Of a stretch of 64,000 nt of DNA, positions 47,660 through 58,764 are shown in pieces. Each line of letters opens with the position of its first letter. Within the stretch, counting starts at the first letter, position 1. Position numbers and translations under genes: made by a program. A model generated the notes under the pieces. It was not told where the DNA came from. It ran no database searches and was given only the letters and a program-made list of their open reading frames with translations. This DNA is from Trachythela sp. YZ-2020. Its lineage: Eukaryota; Cnidaria; Anthozoa; Malacalcyonacea; Clavulariidae. The stretch lies in assembly GCA_016169945.1 (NCBI GenBank), contig JADLSH010000076.1:2423001-2487000 (forward strand), given 5' to 3'.

Positions 47660-48415
47660 AAATGTTGATATGAAAGTCATATTCAAACGAATATCTACAG
47701 GTATTTATAGTATGTAATATATATGAAGTGTCCAAGTGATTGCTATGATCACTGATTAATATCAATATGATGTCTTTGATGAACATCTTAAACATTTTGA
47801 CTTGCCTATTTTAGACTTTTACGCAGTGTTCACTGGTTTGTTTCATCGAATTGTTATACTTTTTCTTGTGATGTAGCAGTAATTCTATATTTTGAATAGA
47901 AATAATCTCCATCTCGTTGAAAACTTCGATAATCAAGCCGGGGAAGACACAGGGTCAAGTTGGCTATTGTTTTGTGTTTGTATTGATCACTCCTTCAAAC
48001 TGATCTGAAACCAATATCACTGCAAGTTTTCACTCCAAATACTCCTCGTGTGCTCCTATCCTAGTGATAAAAAAATTGGCCGATCTGCAATGTATAAACT
48101 GTCGAAAAATGCGAAAACTATGACTCTGTAATACAAAAGTCTAATAACGTTGGAACGATGTCGTGTTGTCGCTCCTTGACTTCCGGTTAAAAAACTGGCT
48201 TCAATTTTTGCTCAAAATTAATAAGAGATGCGCTATCCAGCCTATGTATAGATCAGTGCACGAAATTTTGGTTGACACACAAGTGTTTTTAGTGTTTGTA
48301 TTAATTTTCTCCATTTTATAAGCATCAACTCTATTTGGAAAATACAATTCTTTTTTTAATAATAGCTTGCACTACATCAACTAAATATCTCTATTATTTT
48401 CATATAATTAATAAT
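47660..48415. other. Intergenic, nothing recognised
   Basis: No gene, RNA or repeat family identified. Confidence 0.3.
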
Positions 48416-48427
48416 ATGGGCTGCACC

Positions 48428-48610
48428 ATGACCAAGCGGTAGTACCAGGACCAGGCAGGAGCACCAGTAGTACCAGGACTAGGCAGCAGGACCAGAACCA
48501 AGCAAGACCAGGCAGGACCAGCAGGAACAGTCAACAAACAGGACCAAACAGCAAACGGATAACAGGAACAGGACCAATACAACACCAGGACCAAGACAAG
48601 AACACAGGAA
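48428..48610. repeat. Degenerate AGGACCA/ACCAGG simple-repeat tract
   Basis: About 180 bp of irregular ACCAGGACCAGGCAGGA-like units, purine-rich on the plus strand and unlike the flanks. It creates an open minus frame rich in Leu, Val and Ser that is best seen as an artefact of the repeat. Confidence 0.7.
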
Positions 48611-49160
48611 CACAGCAATAAAAAAAGTGTTGATATCTTCTTCAGAAAGTCTTCTAGAATCACCAGGAACTCTTGAGATTTCTTAGCCAAAAGGCCGAGA
48701 AGCGATGCCTTTTTCGGCTTTCGACGGCCATTTCTATTGTAAAAGCAAGTGTTTTTAAAACGCAGTGTATTGTCAGCAGCAGCGTATATTATTTCACACT
48801 AGGAGTAAGTAGAATGCAAATTCATGCGATATTGTTGTGACCCGGAACGCGTTCAGATCATGCTTCTTGATTTAGCTGTTATATTAGCCATTTTGGAGCT
48901 TAATGTATGTTTCACGTGCATTTGAGTGACGTGTGATCGCTACTTGGAATGTATGTGTGATGCATTACGGCGCACGCTATATCTCATTTCAGTACACAGC
49001 ATGACATATCATTGGGAAGTTATCATTTATGGCTAAATCAGCACACTATATACAATCGGTGAATTTACTTTTATCGGAGATAGATAAAACTCGCCTTGTT
49101 TGTATGCTGATGGATGATGAGACGTAGGACGGTTTACACGCGCCACTGCTGTAGACACTC
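48611..49160. other. Intergenic, nothing recognised
   Basis: No supported feature before the 3' end of the next LINE. Confidence 0.3.
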
Positions 49161-49561
49161 TATGTAATAATAATAATAACAATAATGATTTAATAAGATC
49201 CACAAAGTGGCTCTTCCCCTATTGAAGACTACAGTATATACAAATATAGTTTACTTAGCATAAATACATTAGATTATATTATATTATAGAAATACGTATA
49301 TAACTTATTATATTATTTACAAGATAAAAAAGAGAGAAGAAATGCTAAAAATGTTGTTAATGTACATATTATCACTGTACACGCATCTTCAGTACAGCTT
49401 GAACTTCCGTACAAAATTGACCATAATTTGATAAAGTTTTAATGTCATTTGGTAAGCTGTTGAACAGTTCTGATGCAATATCCTGAAAAGTACCCTTTTC
49501 CATGGGCCTAACTAAATTTAAGGTAGTGTTCGAACGCAAGCTTCGTGCTGGTTGATAAACT

Positions 49562-50878
49562 TCAACTGCAGTATACTTCGGCCAGTGAATGGATAGCTTT
49601 GTGAGTGGCTTTGAGTAAGTTGAAGTCTCTACGTTCAGCCATAGGTAGCCAGTTAAGCTTCAACAAGGCTTCAGTGGAGTTCATATAGTTTCCAGTAACA
49701 AAACTGGCTGCCGAAAATTGAATTTTTTGTAACCTTTTTAATAAGTAATTTGGCAAGGGGTTAAAGACAAGATGGCCGTAATCCATCTTTGACAAAAAAG
49801 TTGTTCGGCCAACTGTTTCCGTAGGTAAAACATTCTGACAGTTTGTAAGGGTGGTGTTCATCTCTGTTTCGCACTGCTATAAATCTACATGTTTGCAGTG
49901 TTTATAAAAGGTCGAATCATCTGCGTATTGAAAACAGGTTACTTGTTGATCAATATGTTCTTGAAGGTCTGCTACATATAAATAAAAAAACAATGGACCA
50001 AGGATGGAGCCTTGGGGTATCACAAAGTCATCTTATTTGAGGTTCTATCATCAATTTGAACAAACTGTTCGCGATTGGACATATAGTTAAGGACCCACGC
50101 AAGAAAATCCTTAGAAAAATTCAATTTGTGCATTTTGGAAGGCATGGATTTAAAGCTAACCGTATCAAAGACTTTCGATTAGTCCGCCAGAACCATCAGG
50201 GTAATTTCACGTTTTTTCATAGCACAAATTATATCGTCCTTAATAGCCAGTAAGGTTGCGATGGTAGAGTGGCCCTTATGAAAACCAGTTACCTTGTCGT
50301 TCAATACTGTGTGGTGTTCAACATAGTTAACCATCTGGAAGGCAATAACCTTCTCAAAAACGCAATAACCTTCTTAACCAGAGCGCTGGTAGAATAGATA
50401 TCGGACGTAGCTGATCGTTCACTGTTGGATTATTCACCTTCGGAATCGGAGATACTCTTGCGGTTTTCCAAGCTTTGGGAAAGTAAGAGTCTCTGATACA
50501 CTTGTTAATAAGGTTTGTGATGGGTACGGCGATATACTCACTAACCATCTTGACGTAATTGATAGGAATGCAGTCACATCCTGTCGACGAGTCTGATCGA
50601 AGTGATTTGATAATGTTCGTTATGTCGCTTGTCGATACTTGTCTGAGTTTGGAGGAATCATGCTTATCATCGGGCAAGTTGTAAATCATTTCAAGAAGTT
50701 CCTGTTCTTCCGTAGCTTGACAACCAGTTGTTCTCTGTGCTGTCGTAACAAAATGTTTATTATGGCTCTCTAAGTCCACACGTAAAGGCTTAGGATTTGG
50801 CTTCAGGATATGGTGAATGATTTTCCAAACATCACGTGGTGTACGAGAGGATAATGCATTTTCCATGACAGGCGCCAT
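49562..50878 (-). pseudogene. LINE reverse transcriptase, frameshifted
   Basis: Begins MAPVMENALSSRTPRDVWKI and includes STGCDCIPINYVKMVSEYI, ITNLINKCIRDSYFPKAWK and VSPIPKVNNPTVNDQLRPIS. After frame changes near 50,360 the catalytic box CFQYADDST is intact at about 49910-49940. The C-terminus (49861-49562) has LNWLPMAERRDFNLLKATHK. CR1-like arrangement. Confidence 0.75.
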
Positions 50879-52158
50879 GAATCTTTTGATTTTGTCGAGT
50901 GTGCTTCTTCTCGCAGTTTATCCCTTTGCAGTTTTAAGTTCTCAATATTGGGGGTTCTCATCCAAGGAGCAGGAGGTCGTGTGACGCGAGTTCTTATCAG
51001 GGGACAGTGCCGTTGTAAACATTCGTTAAACAGTTTGTTAATTGTATGCAGCTGGTCGTCAGGATCAGCAAAGGATTCAGCAACAGCGAAAGGAATGGTT
51101 TGAAAGTTGTTAATAAAGGCAGTTCTGTCAAACGTTTTTGTATTTCTGATATATTTGTATCTTGGTTTAAATCGTGGAACTCTAACATTAACACATGCAT
51201 ACACTCCATCATGATCGCTCACAATAGAACATGGAATTACGCCAGATGCAGTAACGCTTGATGGAGAATTTACAACAATATGGTCTATAATTGTTCTTGA
51301 TGTACGTGTAGTTCTCCTAGGCTCGTTAATTATCTGATGGAGATCAAACATATCGAGGAGTGATTGGTATTCTTTAGTAATAGCGTATTCTACGCCTCCG
51401 CCTTTTACAGCATCTCGATTTCGAAAAAGAGCTGAGTATCCGGGTATTGAGACATATTCCAGTAGGTAAGGGTTGTTTTTTAACCAGGTTTCACTTAACG
51501 TAAAAACGTCAAAGGAATACTGGGATACCGTGAGTAAAAATTCATTAAATGTTGAAACCATACTCTGGGTGTTTAGGTGCATGATTTTCAGATGTTTAGG
51601 GTGCTGGTCCAAGATGGAACAGATATCAACATTGTTGGGGGTAGTTGAGTCTGCATAAATATCATCATATTTTTCTAATTCTATGTCAGCCGGATCTGGA
51701 ATATCGTACGAGGAAAATGGTAGTAAGTTAAAAGTACACTTTAGACAAGTCCAGCTAATAGATTCTATTGGAGAGACCACTTTTAAATTGAAAAATTGTG
51801 TACATTTGACGTGTGTAATGTCAAAGCAATTAATGGCAATAACTCGTTTGTGATTTTTAGCTACTGGTTTCTCGCACACAATACAACGAGGAGCCTTTTG
51901 TTTCTTGTTGTTTTGTGGGCCGGGATTCTCTTCGACATCGCCACTTCTTAACAGTAGGTGAAAAGTAGCTGTTGAGTTGTTATAATAGGAGACATTCGAA
52001 TGGGACCATTTTCTTTTGCAACAAGTTCCCAATGGTATTTGGTCATTACGTCGGTAATAATGAAATATTTGCTTGGGTAACTCTGGATAATTTGCAATGC
52101 AAAACTTGCTTGTCTCTGACAGATCAAACTTCGTAAATGCCGTAGAAGGTTCACATAG
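50803..52158 (-). pseudogene. LINE N-terminal ORF: 2A motif, PHD-like finger, APE endonuclease
   Basis: The frame is open from the stop at 52156-52158 to 50803 but contains no ATG before the 2A motif; ATGs exist only in an overlapping frame, so a small indel has probably separated the start. LLLRSGDVEENPGP (2A, D-V-E-x-N-P-G-P; DVEENPGP at 51916-51939) would make the ribosome skip the final Gly-Pro bond. It is followed by a zinc finger (CIVCEKPVAKNHKR ... HVKC ... WTCLKC) and the endonuclease (MHLNTQSM, FTLSETWL, TIIDHIVVNS, IVSDHDG). About 90 residues, including the GDxN motif, are missing after KGGGVEYAITKEY. Confidence 0.75.
51916..51942 (-). other. 2A ribosome-skipping motif (GDVEENPGP)
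   Basis: Nine consecutive codons spell the canonical 2A core, preceded by the hydrophobic run TFHLLLRS. 2A sequences are reported in the N-termini of APE-type LINEs of several invertebrates, where they separate the first product from the downstream protein. Confidence 0.85.
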
Positions 52159-52494
52159 TCAATCCAAATATATTGCTCTGATCAACTGTGCAGCAAAGCT
52201 GAGCCCAATTCCATCATTACTACGAGTGGCGGTTCCCACAATTGGCAGAGTATAATACCAAACAAATCGCCTTCGCCAAAAATAATTCGTTGGGTTAATC
52301 ACGATATAATCCCCTTGCTCGCGAGACGGCAGACCTTCTCTCCCTTCAAACAAAGTTTCCTTCGCCAAATACCAGGACACAAACCCAGTTTCACCAGGGT
52401 TCTTTCTGCTCGTTTCTTTAGTCGTTAGTCTGCAGCCTTTGCTTTCATATGCATAATTCGTTATGTTGATAAAAAACCTTGTGGTTCGGACCAA
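52159..52494 (-). pseudogene. Open frame upstream of the 2A LINE ORF
   Basis: 112-codon frame (KNPGETGFVSWYLAKETLF, YIVINPTNYFWRRRFVWYYT) ending three bases before the 2A-bearing frame opens, in the same reading frame. Composition is protein-like. It may be the upstream part of the same ORF broken by a stop; no domain recognised. Confidence 0.3.
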
Positions 52495-52659
52495 GTGTAG
52501 TATACAAGTCTGTTCTCACCAGCTTAGACTTATAGAACGAAAATAGCTTTTTTTTGTAATGAAAATTCTTCCCCGAATGTGGAAGAGGGCCGTACTCGGA
52601 TGTAGTGCGATATTGAGACAACCTGTGCCAGGGCGAAGCAAGCTTCAATCCCATGGCCG

Positions 52660-53027
52660 AGGTCCAAAAATCAGTTTAATATATGAGTTAGGCATTGCCT
52701 AACATATCAGATATTAAGCTGATAAGAACAGAAATTTCTTTTTTATTACCAATAAAGATCCTATATACATTTGTGTCTTAACTATCTGATTGGACGTGTT
52801 ATATCGTTATACATACGATTTCCTTGTTTTTAATATACAAACATTAACTAAATACCCGTTCGTAAAGTTCTTTTGAATAGTTCAACCTAATAATCTTAAC
52901 TGGGACTGAAATTATTTAAATAACTATATATATATATTACTTGTATAATAATTGTTTGGATGTTGAAATAATCATCTATATATTAAACTTATAATAATAA
53001 TTGTTTGTTTATGTTAACACTAGCTGT
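52660..53027. other. Probable 3' UTR of the R2-like LINE
   Basis: AT-rich sequence following (on the minus strand) the stop codon at 53028. No poly(A) border or target duplication could be fixed. Confidence 0.3.
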
Positions 53028-54359
53028 TTATTGTGGTACACCAGAAAGGTGTTCTACATAAATGTTCCTTGAGACTCTTATCGCATCCGCACAGCATAAT
53101 TTCCGGAACAGGGATCTGTATCGTTTTGAGATAATTACAAATCCAAAAACCTTCGCAATCTTGTTTTCATTGGTAAAATGATCAATCAAGTAATTGTATT
53201 TGTCGACTTTCCTTTGGGCGGCCGCTTCCAACGTGGTTTCGTCATTCTCGAATGGGCATGTTACATCGATTATAGTTACTTTATTACCCTCTCGAACAAC
53301 AATATCAGGTCGGTTTAGACCAGGCGCTCCAGGAACTACTTGATCTACGGTTACTTCACCACTATGTATCGCGTTAGTAAGTCTCTTGAGAATCCTATCA
53401 TGTCGTGCAGTGATTGTCGTCATATTTGGTTTGCAATGACATATGATGTGTGGTAGTGTTTCAGTGACGGTCTGACTATGGCATCTTCTGCATTCAGGAT
53501 TGGTATTAGACCAACGACTCTTAACATCATTGGTCGGTAGTGTATTTAATCTCGCTCGGTGGATGAACCGCCAGTCGCAGAATCTCATTCCTGTGCCATC
53601 ATACGACCAATTATTTGTGCTTGAGAAATGACATGATTGTAAACATCTTGCCACTTTACCTTGGTCAGGTAACGATTTAAGTAGATCTGCGTAATACTTT
53701 AAAATATGCCGATGGAGGTATGAAGCAACACTTCGAGAATTGGCTGAGGAAGAATCGTTAGTAGATATAGTTGCTTCGTTCATTGCGCCTTGGATGTTGA
53801 CTTTAAGAGCTGCTGCCGCAATCCTACATCTGGACCATAACGTTTGGCTGTTGTTTGATTTACTGTGCTCACTTAGTTTACCCTCCATGCTTCCCGACAA
53901 GAAATTATCAATCATATCGTCTGACGGTTCATCATTTATACATCGAAAGACTACTGACTTCAGTTGACCTCTTGAGATATTCTTTACTAGGGGGTCAGAG
54001 GCTGAAAGGATTTTCACTGTTTGAACTATTGTTTGGATGTGTCTTTCTTTGTAGGGATCTTGAAAACCCAAACCACCAACTGATCTATCAGCAAAGAAGT
54101 ACGATAGCGATGCACGTTTGGGAAGATTACAAATAGACTTGAGAACTTGAACTAATTTCCTTCTATAATCTTTCAGGGAGTCTTTTGTTACTGGGCAGGC
54201 TCTAAGAGCATATGTTAAACACGGTTGGATAAATGTGCGTATAGCATCCAATTTCTGCCAGGGCGCCAATAATGATTCTTTAATTTTATCTAGATCTTCT
54301 ATTAATTTGTTGGTTATTTCTTCCATGTCTGTTGCATCGTATACTAAACTAATCGGCAC
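53028..54359 (-). pseudogene. R2-like LINE C-terminus with restriction-like endonuclease
   Basis: 443-codon open minus frame. LGVPISL-type start (MPISLVYDATDMEEI) belongs to the RT thumb region. Next come PKRASLSYFFADRSVGGLGF, the Cys-His knuckle CRRCHSQTVTETLPHIICHC (C-x2-C-x-H-x-C type), RHDRILKRL, and the PD-(D/E)XK-like endonuclease RPDIVVREGNKVTIIDVTCP. This order (RT, CCHC, RLE) is that of R2-clade site-specific LINEs. It continues from the RT part at 55690-56418 across the TTAA element. Confidence 0.75.
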
Positions 54360-54518
54360 TCCTAACGTGCGTTGTGAATATAAACTCGGTTACTCTTTAC
54401 CTTGCGCTGTGAATTTAAATTCGGTTACTCTCTTACTTTCATTCTTCATGCATGTTCATCAATTTCATGCATGAGATCAACTCCATAAGTGAATCTGAGA
54501 AGCCCATATGCTTTTGTG

Positions 54519-55749
54519 TTAAGGAGGCTCCCTACAGTTATAGTACAGTTTGAAACACCATCTATATAGATCAGACGTCACACTCGCGTGGAATCTTCGT
54601 GACCCGGTAAAATTTTGAAACAAGCCACGGGAAGTTATTTTCGAGACTTATCTGCGAAGAAACCACAACTTTTTCATTATAATCGTAAATCTTTTAAATT
54701 CAAACAGTCGTATGTTCTTAACCAGTTTCTAAGCTTTCTTTTAGTATGTTTTTACGTATTTACGTTCAGTATTATCTTTTATAATGTTCAAAATCTTCGA
54801 CTTGTTGCAGACTAAAAATGCTAAAATGATATTTTACACTCTCGTCAAGGCACTCTAGAACTGTCGAAGTAATATAATTCTTTAAAGCAATCAAAAGTTT
54901 AAAAACTACTGCATACAACCACAGTACAGACAGTTAGGACTTACGAGTTGTCTTATGAAAATTTGGACTTGTTTGAATGATTTGAGTGGTTTTCATACTG
55001 ATTTCAACAATAAAAACAAATTTAAGAGACGTTGGATTAATTCAATGCGAAAACAACCGACAAACCAGACCGGAAAAAAGACCACCAACAAACAATCTTG
55101 GGTCCAACAAACCAAGGGTAACGAAAACGAAGAGAATTTTGCTCGAAATTGTACACCATTTCGAAAAAAAACAACCTGTTTTACAGCCAGCGACTCAGCG
55201 AGTGACTCGAACACGCGCCCGCAAACACTATATCGTGATCGGTCAGTATTTCTTTTAGGCTTTTCGCGAGCAGAAAATGGCATTTTGAGGTTCGTTTTTC
55301 TCGTTCGTTTCTCCGGTGACCATCTCTCAAAATTTGACTATGTATTCAACGTACTAAGTTCTATTAAATCCTTAAATTTAAAAAAAATCGCCAGTGTAGT
55401 TTTCGTGAAACTAAACTTTGGCTTTTAAAAAAAAACTACACTGGCGATTTTCAAAAAAAATTCTGAGAAAACTCAGAATCTCATAATTTACTTTCTGCAA
55501 AAAAAGAGTAGGTCACTGACCTTATTTATCCGCTATCATACCTTCTTTGGCTAAAACTACCAAGATAAATGATGACGTCATGTCGCCATGGCAACGTCAA
55601 GAGTAAAACACTTGTGTTGAAATTATTGCTTAATATACGAGGAATAAAGGGATTATGCAAATATTTGAGTTTTCTAAGCTTATAACCTTTCAAAGAGTTT
55701 TCAATTCAAAACACTGATATCTAATGGAAACTGTAGGGAGCCTCCTTAA
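54519..55749. mobile_element. TTAA-flanked non-autonomous DNA transposon (copy 2)
   Basis: TTAA at 54519-54522 and 55746-55749. The ends GGAGGCTCCCTACAGTT and AACTGTAGGGAGCCTCC are perfect inverses over 17 bp. Homologous along its length to 17445-18685. A subterminal hairpin (CTACACTGGCGATTTT and its inverse) lies at about 55387-55455. It splits the R2-like LINE ORF. Kolobok-like by target and terminal GG; no transposase. Confidence 0.8.
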
Positions 55750-56440
55750 GTAGATTGCTTCATGATTGACACTACCAAACGCATTTCTTAGGTCCAACCA
55801 CGCCATAAAACAATTCTTTTGGTTTCTTTTGCAATCAGCAACTATTGATTGGAGTGTAAAAGTATGTTCATGGCAACCTTCTGCAGGTCTTGCACTTTTC
55901 TGCTCTGGGGACATTAAGTCATATTTGATGGCAACGTTAGTCACGCGCGACGATAGGATGGATGTAAATAGTTTATACAAACAGGACATCAGTGCTATAG
56001 GCCTGAAATTACTTGGGTCTTCGCTCGAGCCTTTTTTATAGATTAAGATGGTGGTTGACTCTTTCCATGATGGTGGTATTTTCTTTTCATCAAGACATTT
56101 GTTAAAAATAATTTCAAGCACTTTGCAGTCTGGGTCTACTAGTTTTAAATGTCTGTATTCAACGCGATCTTTCCCAGGCGCAGAATTTGCCATTGATTTC
56201 AGTTTATTCTTAATAGCCGAACAACTCATATGTGTCATGATAGTCTGATCTTCTTGGACACTTGGGACGTTTTCGTTTAAGGATTGTAATAATTCTTCAG
56301 GGTCAATGGGAGAAGCTGTAAATGTATCGCTGAAGTATTGATGGGCTTGATCATTAGTCCCAGTGTATGATGTTGAATTATCTCTTAAAACTTGTCTTGC
56401 AGCTCTTTTTTTGGACAAGCGATATAACGTTTGAAGGCGA
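55750..56440 (-). pseudogene. R2-like LINE reverse transcriptase, N-terminal half
   Basis: Minus frame with RLSKKRAARQVLRDN, MANSAPGKDRVEYRHLKLVD, WKESTTILIYKKGSSEDPSN, FRPIALMSCLYKLFTSILSS and the first catalytic Asp in FMAWLDLRNAFGSVNHEAI. Directly after this the TTAA element begins. On its far side the frame resumes only near LGVPISL, so the YADD-containing palm (about 150 residues) is missing. Confidence 0.75.
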
Positions 56441-56447
56441 CGAGCTT

Positions 56448-57776
56448 CTATAGGGTTTGGGAGGATGCGGGGACGATGTTGATTAACAACGCGGTTGTTC
56501 GGGCGATTAGGTCTAGGTCTAGGGCGGGAATTGTTCGCTGATTTTGCTTTGCCTTCCTCAACAACCGCACTAGCGAATTGGTCACATTGGTACGAAAACG
56601 CAGCAAATGAGTCAGTGGATGTAAAGCAACTGCATCAGGATCTGGATTTGATGGAATATCGTGACTTGAAGGTTCGTCAAATGGTGGTTGCTGACTGCTA
56701 CTATCCTCAGAAGTACAACCATTTAAGGCGACCTCTGATTCAAGATTTAGTGGTGGTGGAACAAAGAAAGGGTTATCATCATGTAGAGTTGGAATGTGTG
56801 ATGATTGGGGGGAGAAGGGGGAGGGGCAGGATGGTTGTGGTAAGGGATTGGGAGTTGAAATGTAGCTATCCTCTACAGTACAACCACTTAAGGCGACCGA
56901 TGGTTCAAGCACTTGTTGCTGGGTATTAGGGGAATTAGGTCTCGGAGGGTGCGAGAAGTAGGTGTTATTATCTTCGTCAAGGTCACAATCAGAAAGAATC
57001 GGTTGATGGTGGAGGTTTATAGGTGAGATTGGATTAGGAATTGGGGTATAGCTGTCCTCTACAGTGCAACCACTTAAGGCGACCGATGATTTGAGCGAAT
57101 AAGGGTGGGAGGTTAAATCATCATCAAGGTCAGAATCTTCAATTGTGTCAACTTGGGGGGTTGTTTGGGGACTATGTTGATAGGGAAATTGGTGAGGAGA
57201 TGTGGTGTTATGATGAGGAGATGTTGGTAATGGAACGTAGAGGTGATTGAGACATCTGGGGCGACGTGCTCGAACTGATGATGATTCCGGGCAAGCCAGG
57301 TGTGATGGCGTAGAACACCCAACAACGCGGAATACACAAGAGGGATCGCAGAACTGGAGGGAAAACCAAAAAGGATGTGACTGGTGGTGAGTGAAAACAC
57401 CGACGGTTGTAACTTGGACAGGAACCAATCCAACACGGCCGACGCAAAACGACAAGACAGTATCGCAAAGGAGAACATCAGGGACCTGTTGACCAAAGGA
57501 GGAGGAGACATGGAAGTTGAAGAAAACCGTCCACAGGTGAGGCTGTGGAGAAAAAAAATCGACAGAGCCAAACTGCACGAAGAGAAGCAAGCCTACGGGT
57601 GACATCCACGACACCAAGACCCCCCGGCGTGAGCGGCTGCGTGATCGAGGTACAGATATATTAAATGATTTAATATTTGATATATTTAATATATATTTAA
57701 TATATTTAATATACTTAATAGATATATTTAATGATTCAATTTGGTCCATTTGATCCATTCTCTCTTCTTGCCCCAA
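56448..57776 (-). pseudogene. Ser/Pro-rich N-terminal ORF with VALSGCTVEDSY repeats
   Basis: Open 442-codon minus frame upstream of the R2-like RT. It ends at a stop overlapping the RT frame (PASSQTL* versus RILPNPIEARRLQTLYRL), so a one-base shift links the two. Three spaced repeats read VALSGCTVEDSYTP, VALSGCTVEDSYIS and VALNGCTSEDSSSQ (DNA near 57065, 56880 and 56710), each in acidic, Pro-rich context. The first 40 codons come from an AT-rich TATTTAATA tract and are not convincing. A GC-rich plus-strand frame at 57384-57602 overlaps and cannot be excluded as the real coding strand there. Confidence 0.4.
57640..57735. repeat. TTTAATATA-rich tract
   Basis: About 95 bp of TATTTAATATATTTAATAT-like repeats between the R2-like and Tx1-like pieces. 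Confidence 0.7.
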
Positions 57777-58441
57777 ACGAAGGGAAACAGAAGATCAATA
57801 AACCAAGCATGTTGGCAATTAGAGCACAACCACGAAAGATTAACTGGCGCTGTTTCCAAAGACATAGCTGACCCTCAAACCGCTTCACCAAAGAGCTCCA
57901 ATCCACTTGATTGTCATTGCTCAGATGGCAGCCAAGGACAGTTGTAGCATCATTACTCCAGTTCAACGGTCCAACAACCAAACAGCAAACCATGACTTTT
58001 GGTGACGTTGAGTTTAGCACCGGAGGCTTGTTCGTATCTCTCGAAAAGGGCAAACAACGAAAGGAGAGCTTGATCCAAGCGTACCAGGATACTAGTGCCA
58101 TCGGCATATTGAAATATCTTCACACGTTGACAACCGGGAAGATCAAAACCATCAATGGAATGTTCTTTTTTAATAGCCGTCGCAATAGTTTGAGCCACGA
58201 GGATATAGAGAAGAGGTGACAACGGACAACCTTGACAAACACCACAAGTGACCCGAAACGCTTCACTGGTATAGCCATTGACCAACACCCGAGAAAAGAT
58301 ATCGGTGTAAAGTATACCATGCCTAAAATACACCATGCATTTGGAAAAAAATGATAAAGAATGTGTGCCTTCGAACCCTGGAAACATTTTGTCTACACTG
58401 CAAAAAAACTTGAGTAAAATAATGCAGCCACAGTGATTCAA
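57736..58441 (-). pseudogene. L1/Tx1-like reverse transcriptase fragment (YADG)
   Basis: VNGYTSEAFRVTCGVCQGCP, LSPLLYILVAQTIATAIKKE and KIFQYADGTSILV, then SGAKLNVTKSHGLLFG and, in another frame, VLGCHLSNDNQVDWSSLVKR. Order and wording fit L1-clade (Tx1-type) RTs. The catalytic YADD is YADG, so the second metal-binding Asp is lost. Truncated at both ends. Confidence 0.65.
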
Positions 58442-58750
58442 AATATTGAGTAAAATTACTCAAATTGGTGAGCAAATTTACTCACTATTTTGAGTAAAGT
58501 AAATGCACCCACAGTGACTCAAATTTTTGAGTAAAACCCATTTTCTTAGATAGAGCCGGCACCAAGGAATTCTGGTTCACTTTACTCAACAATGAGTAAA
58601 TTTTTCTATAATTTAACTCTTACTCTGACTGTGAGTAAAGCTTGTTCACTTTATTCAATTTTTGAGTATGTTATCGTACTGAAATTTTGGTTTACTAAGT
58701 TTGTGAGTAAAAATGCCATTCTGCTCAAACTTTTGAGTAGTTTTACTCGC
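58440..58750. repeat. Cluster of TTTACTC/GAGTAAA inverted motifs
   Basis: About 14 occurrences of ACTCAAATTTTGAGTAAA-like motifs in both orientations over 310 bp, mixed with GTTCACTTTACTC. Each pair can form a small hairpin. Borders irregular; family unknown. Confidence 0.6.
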
Positions 58751-58764
58751 CTAATGTTCAGCTA

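Larger units (their letters stand above)
49164..52500 (-). mobile_element. APE-type LINE with 2A motif, decayed
   Basis: Runs right to left: an N-terminal region with a 2A sequence and PHD-like finger, then endonuclease, reverse transcriptase and a 3' end in TAATAATAATAATAA repeats (49168-49182). Frameshifts near 50,875 and an internal deletion in the endonuclease show it is inactive. The 5' border is not defined; an open frame at 52494-52159 may be upstream coding sequence of the same element. Confidence 0.7.

Noticed and set aside
48400..48690. Minus-strand open frame rich in Leu/Val/Ser resembling membrane segments
   Set aside because: It coincides with the AGGACCA simple-repeat tract and has no homologous feel outside it.
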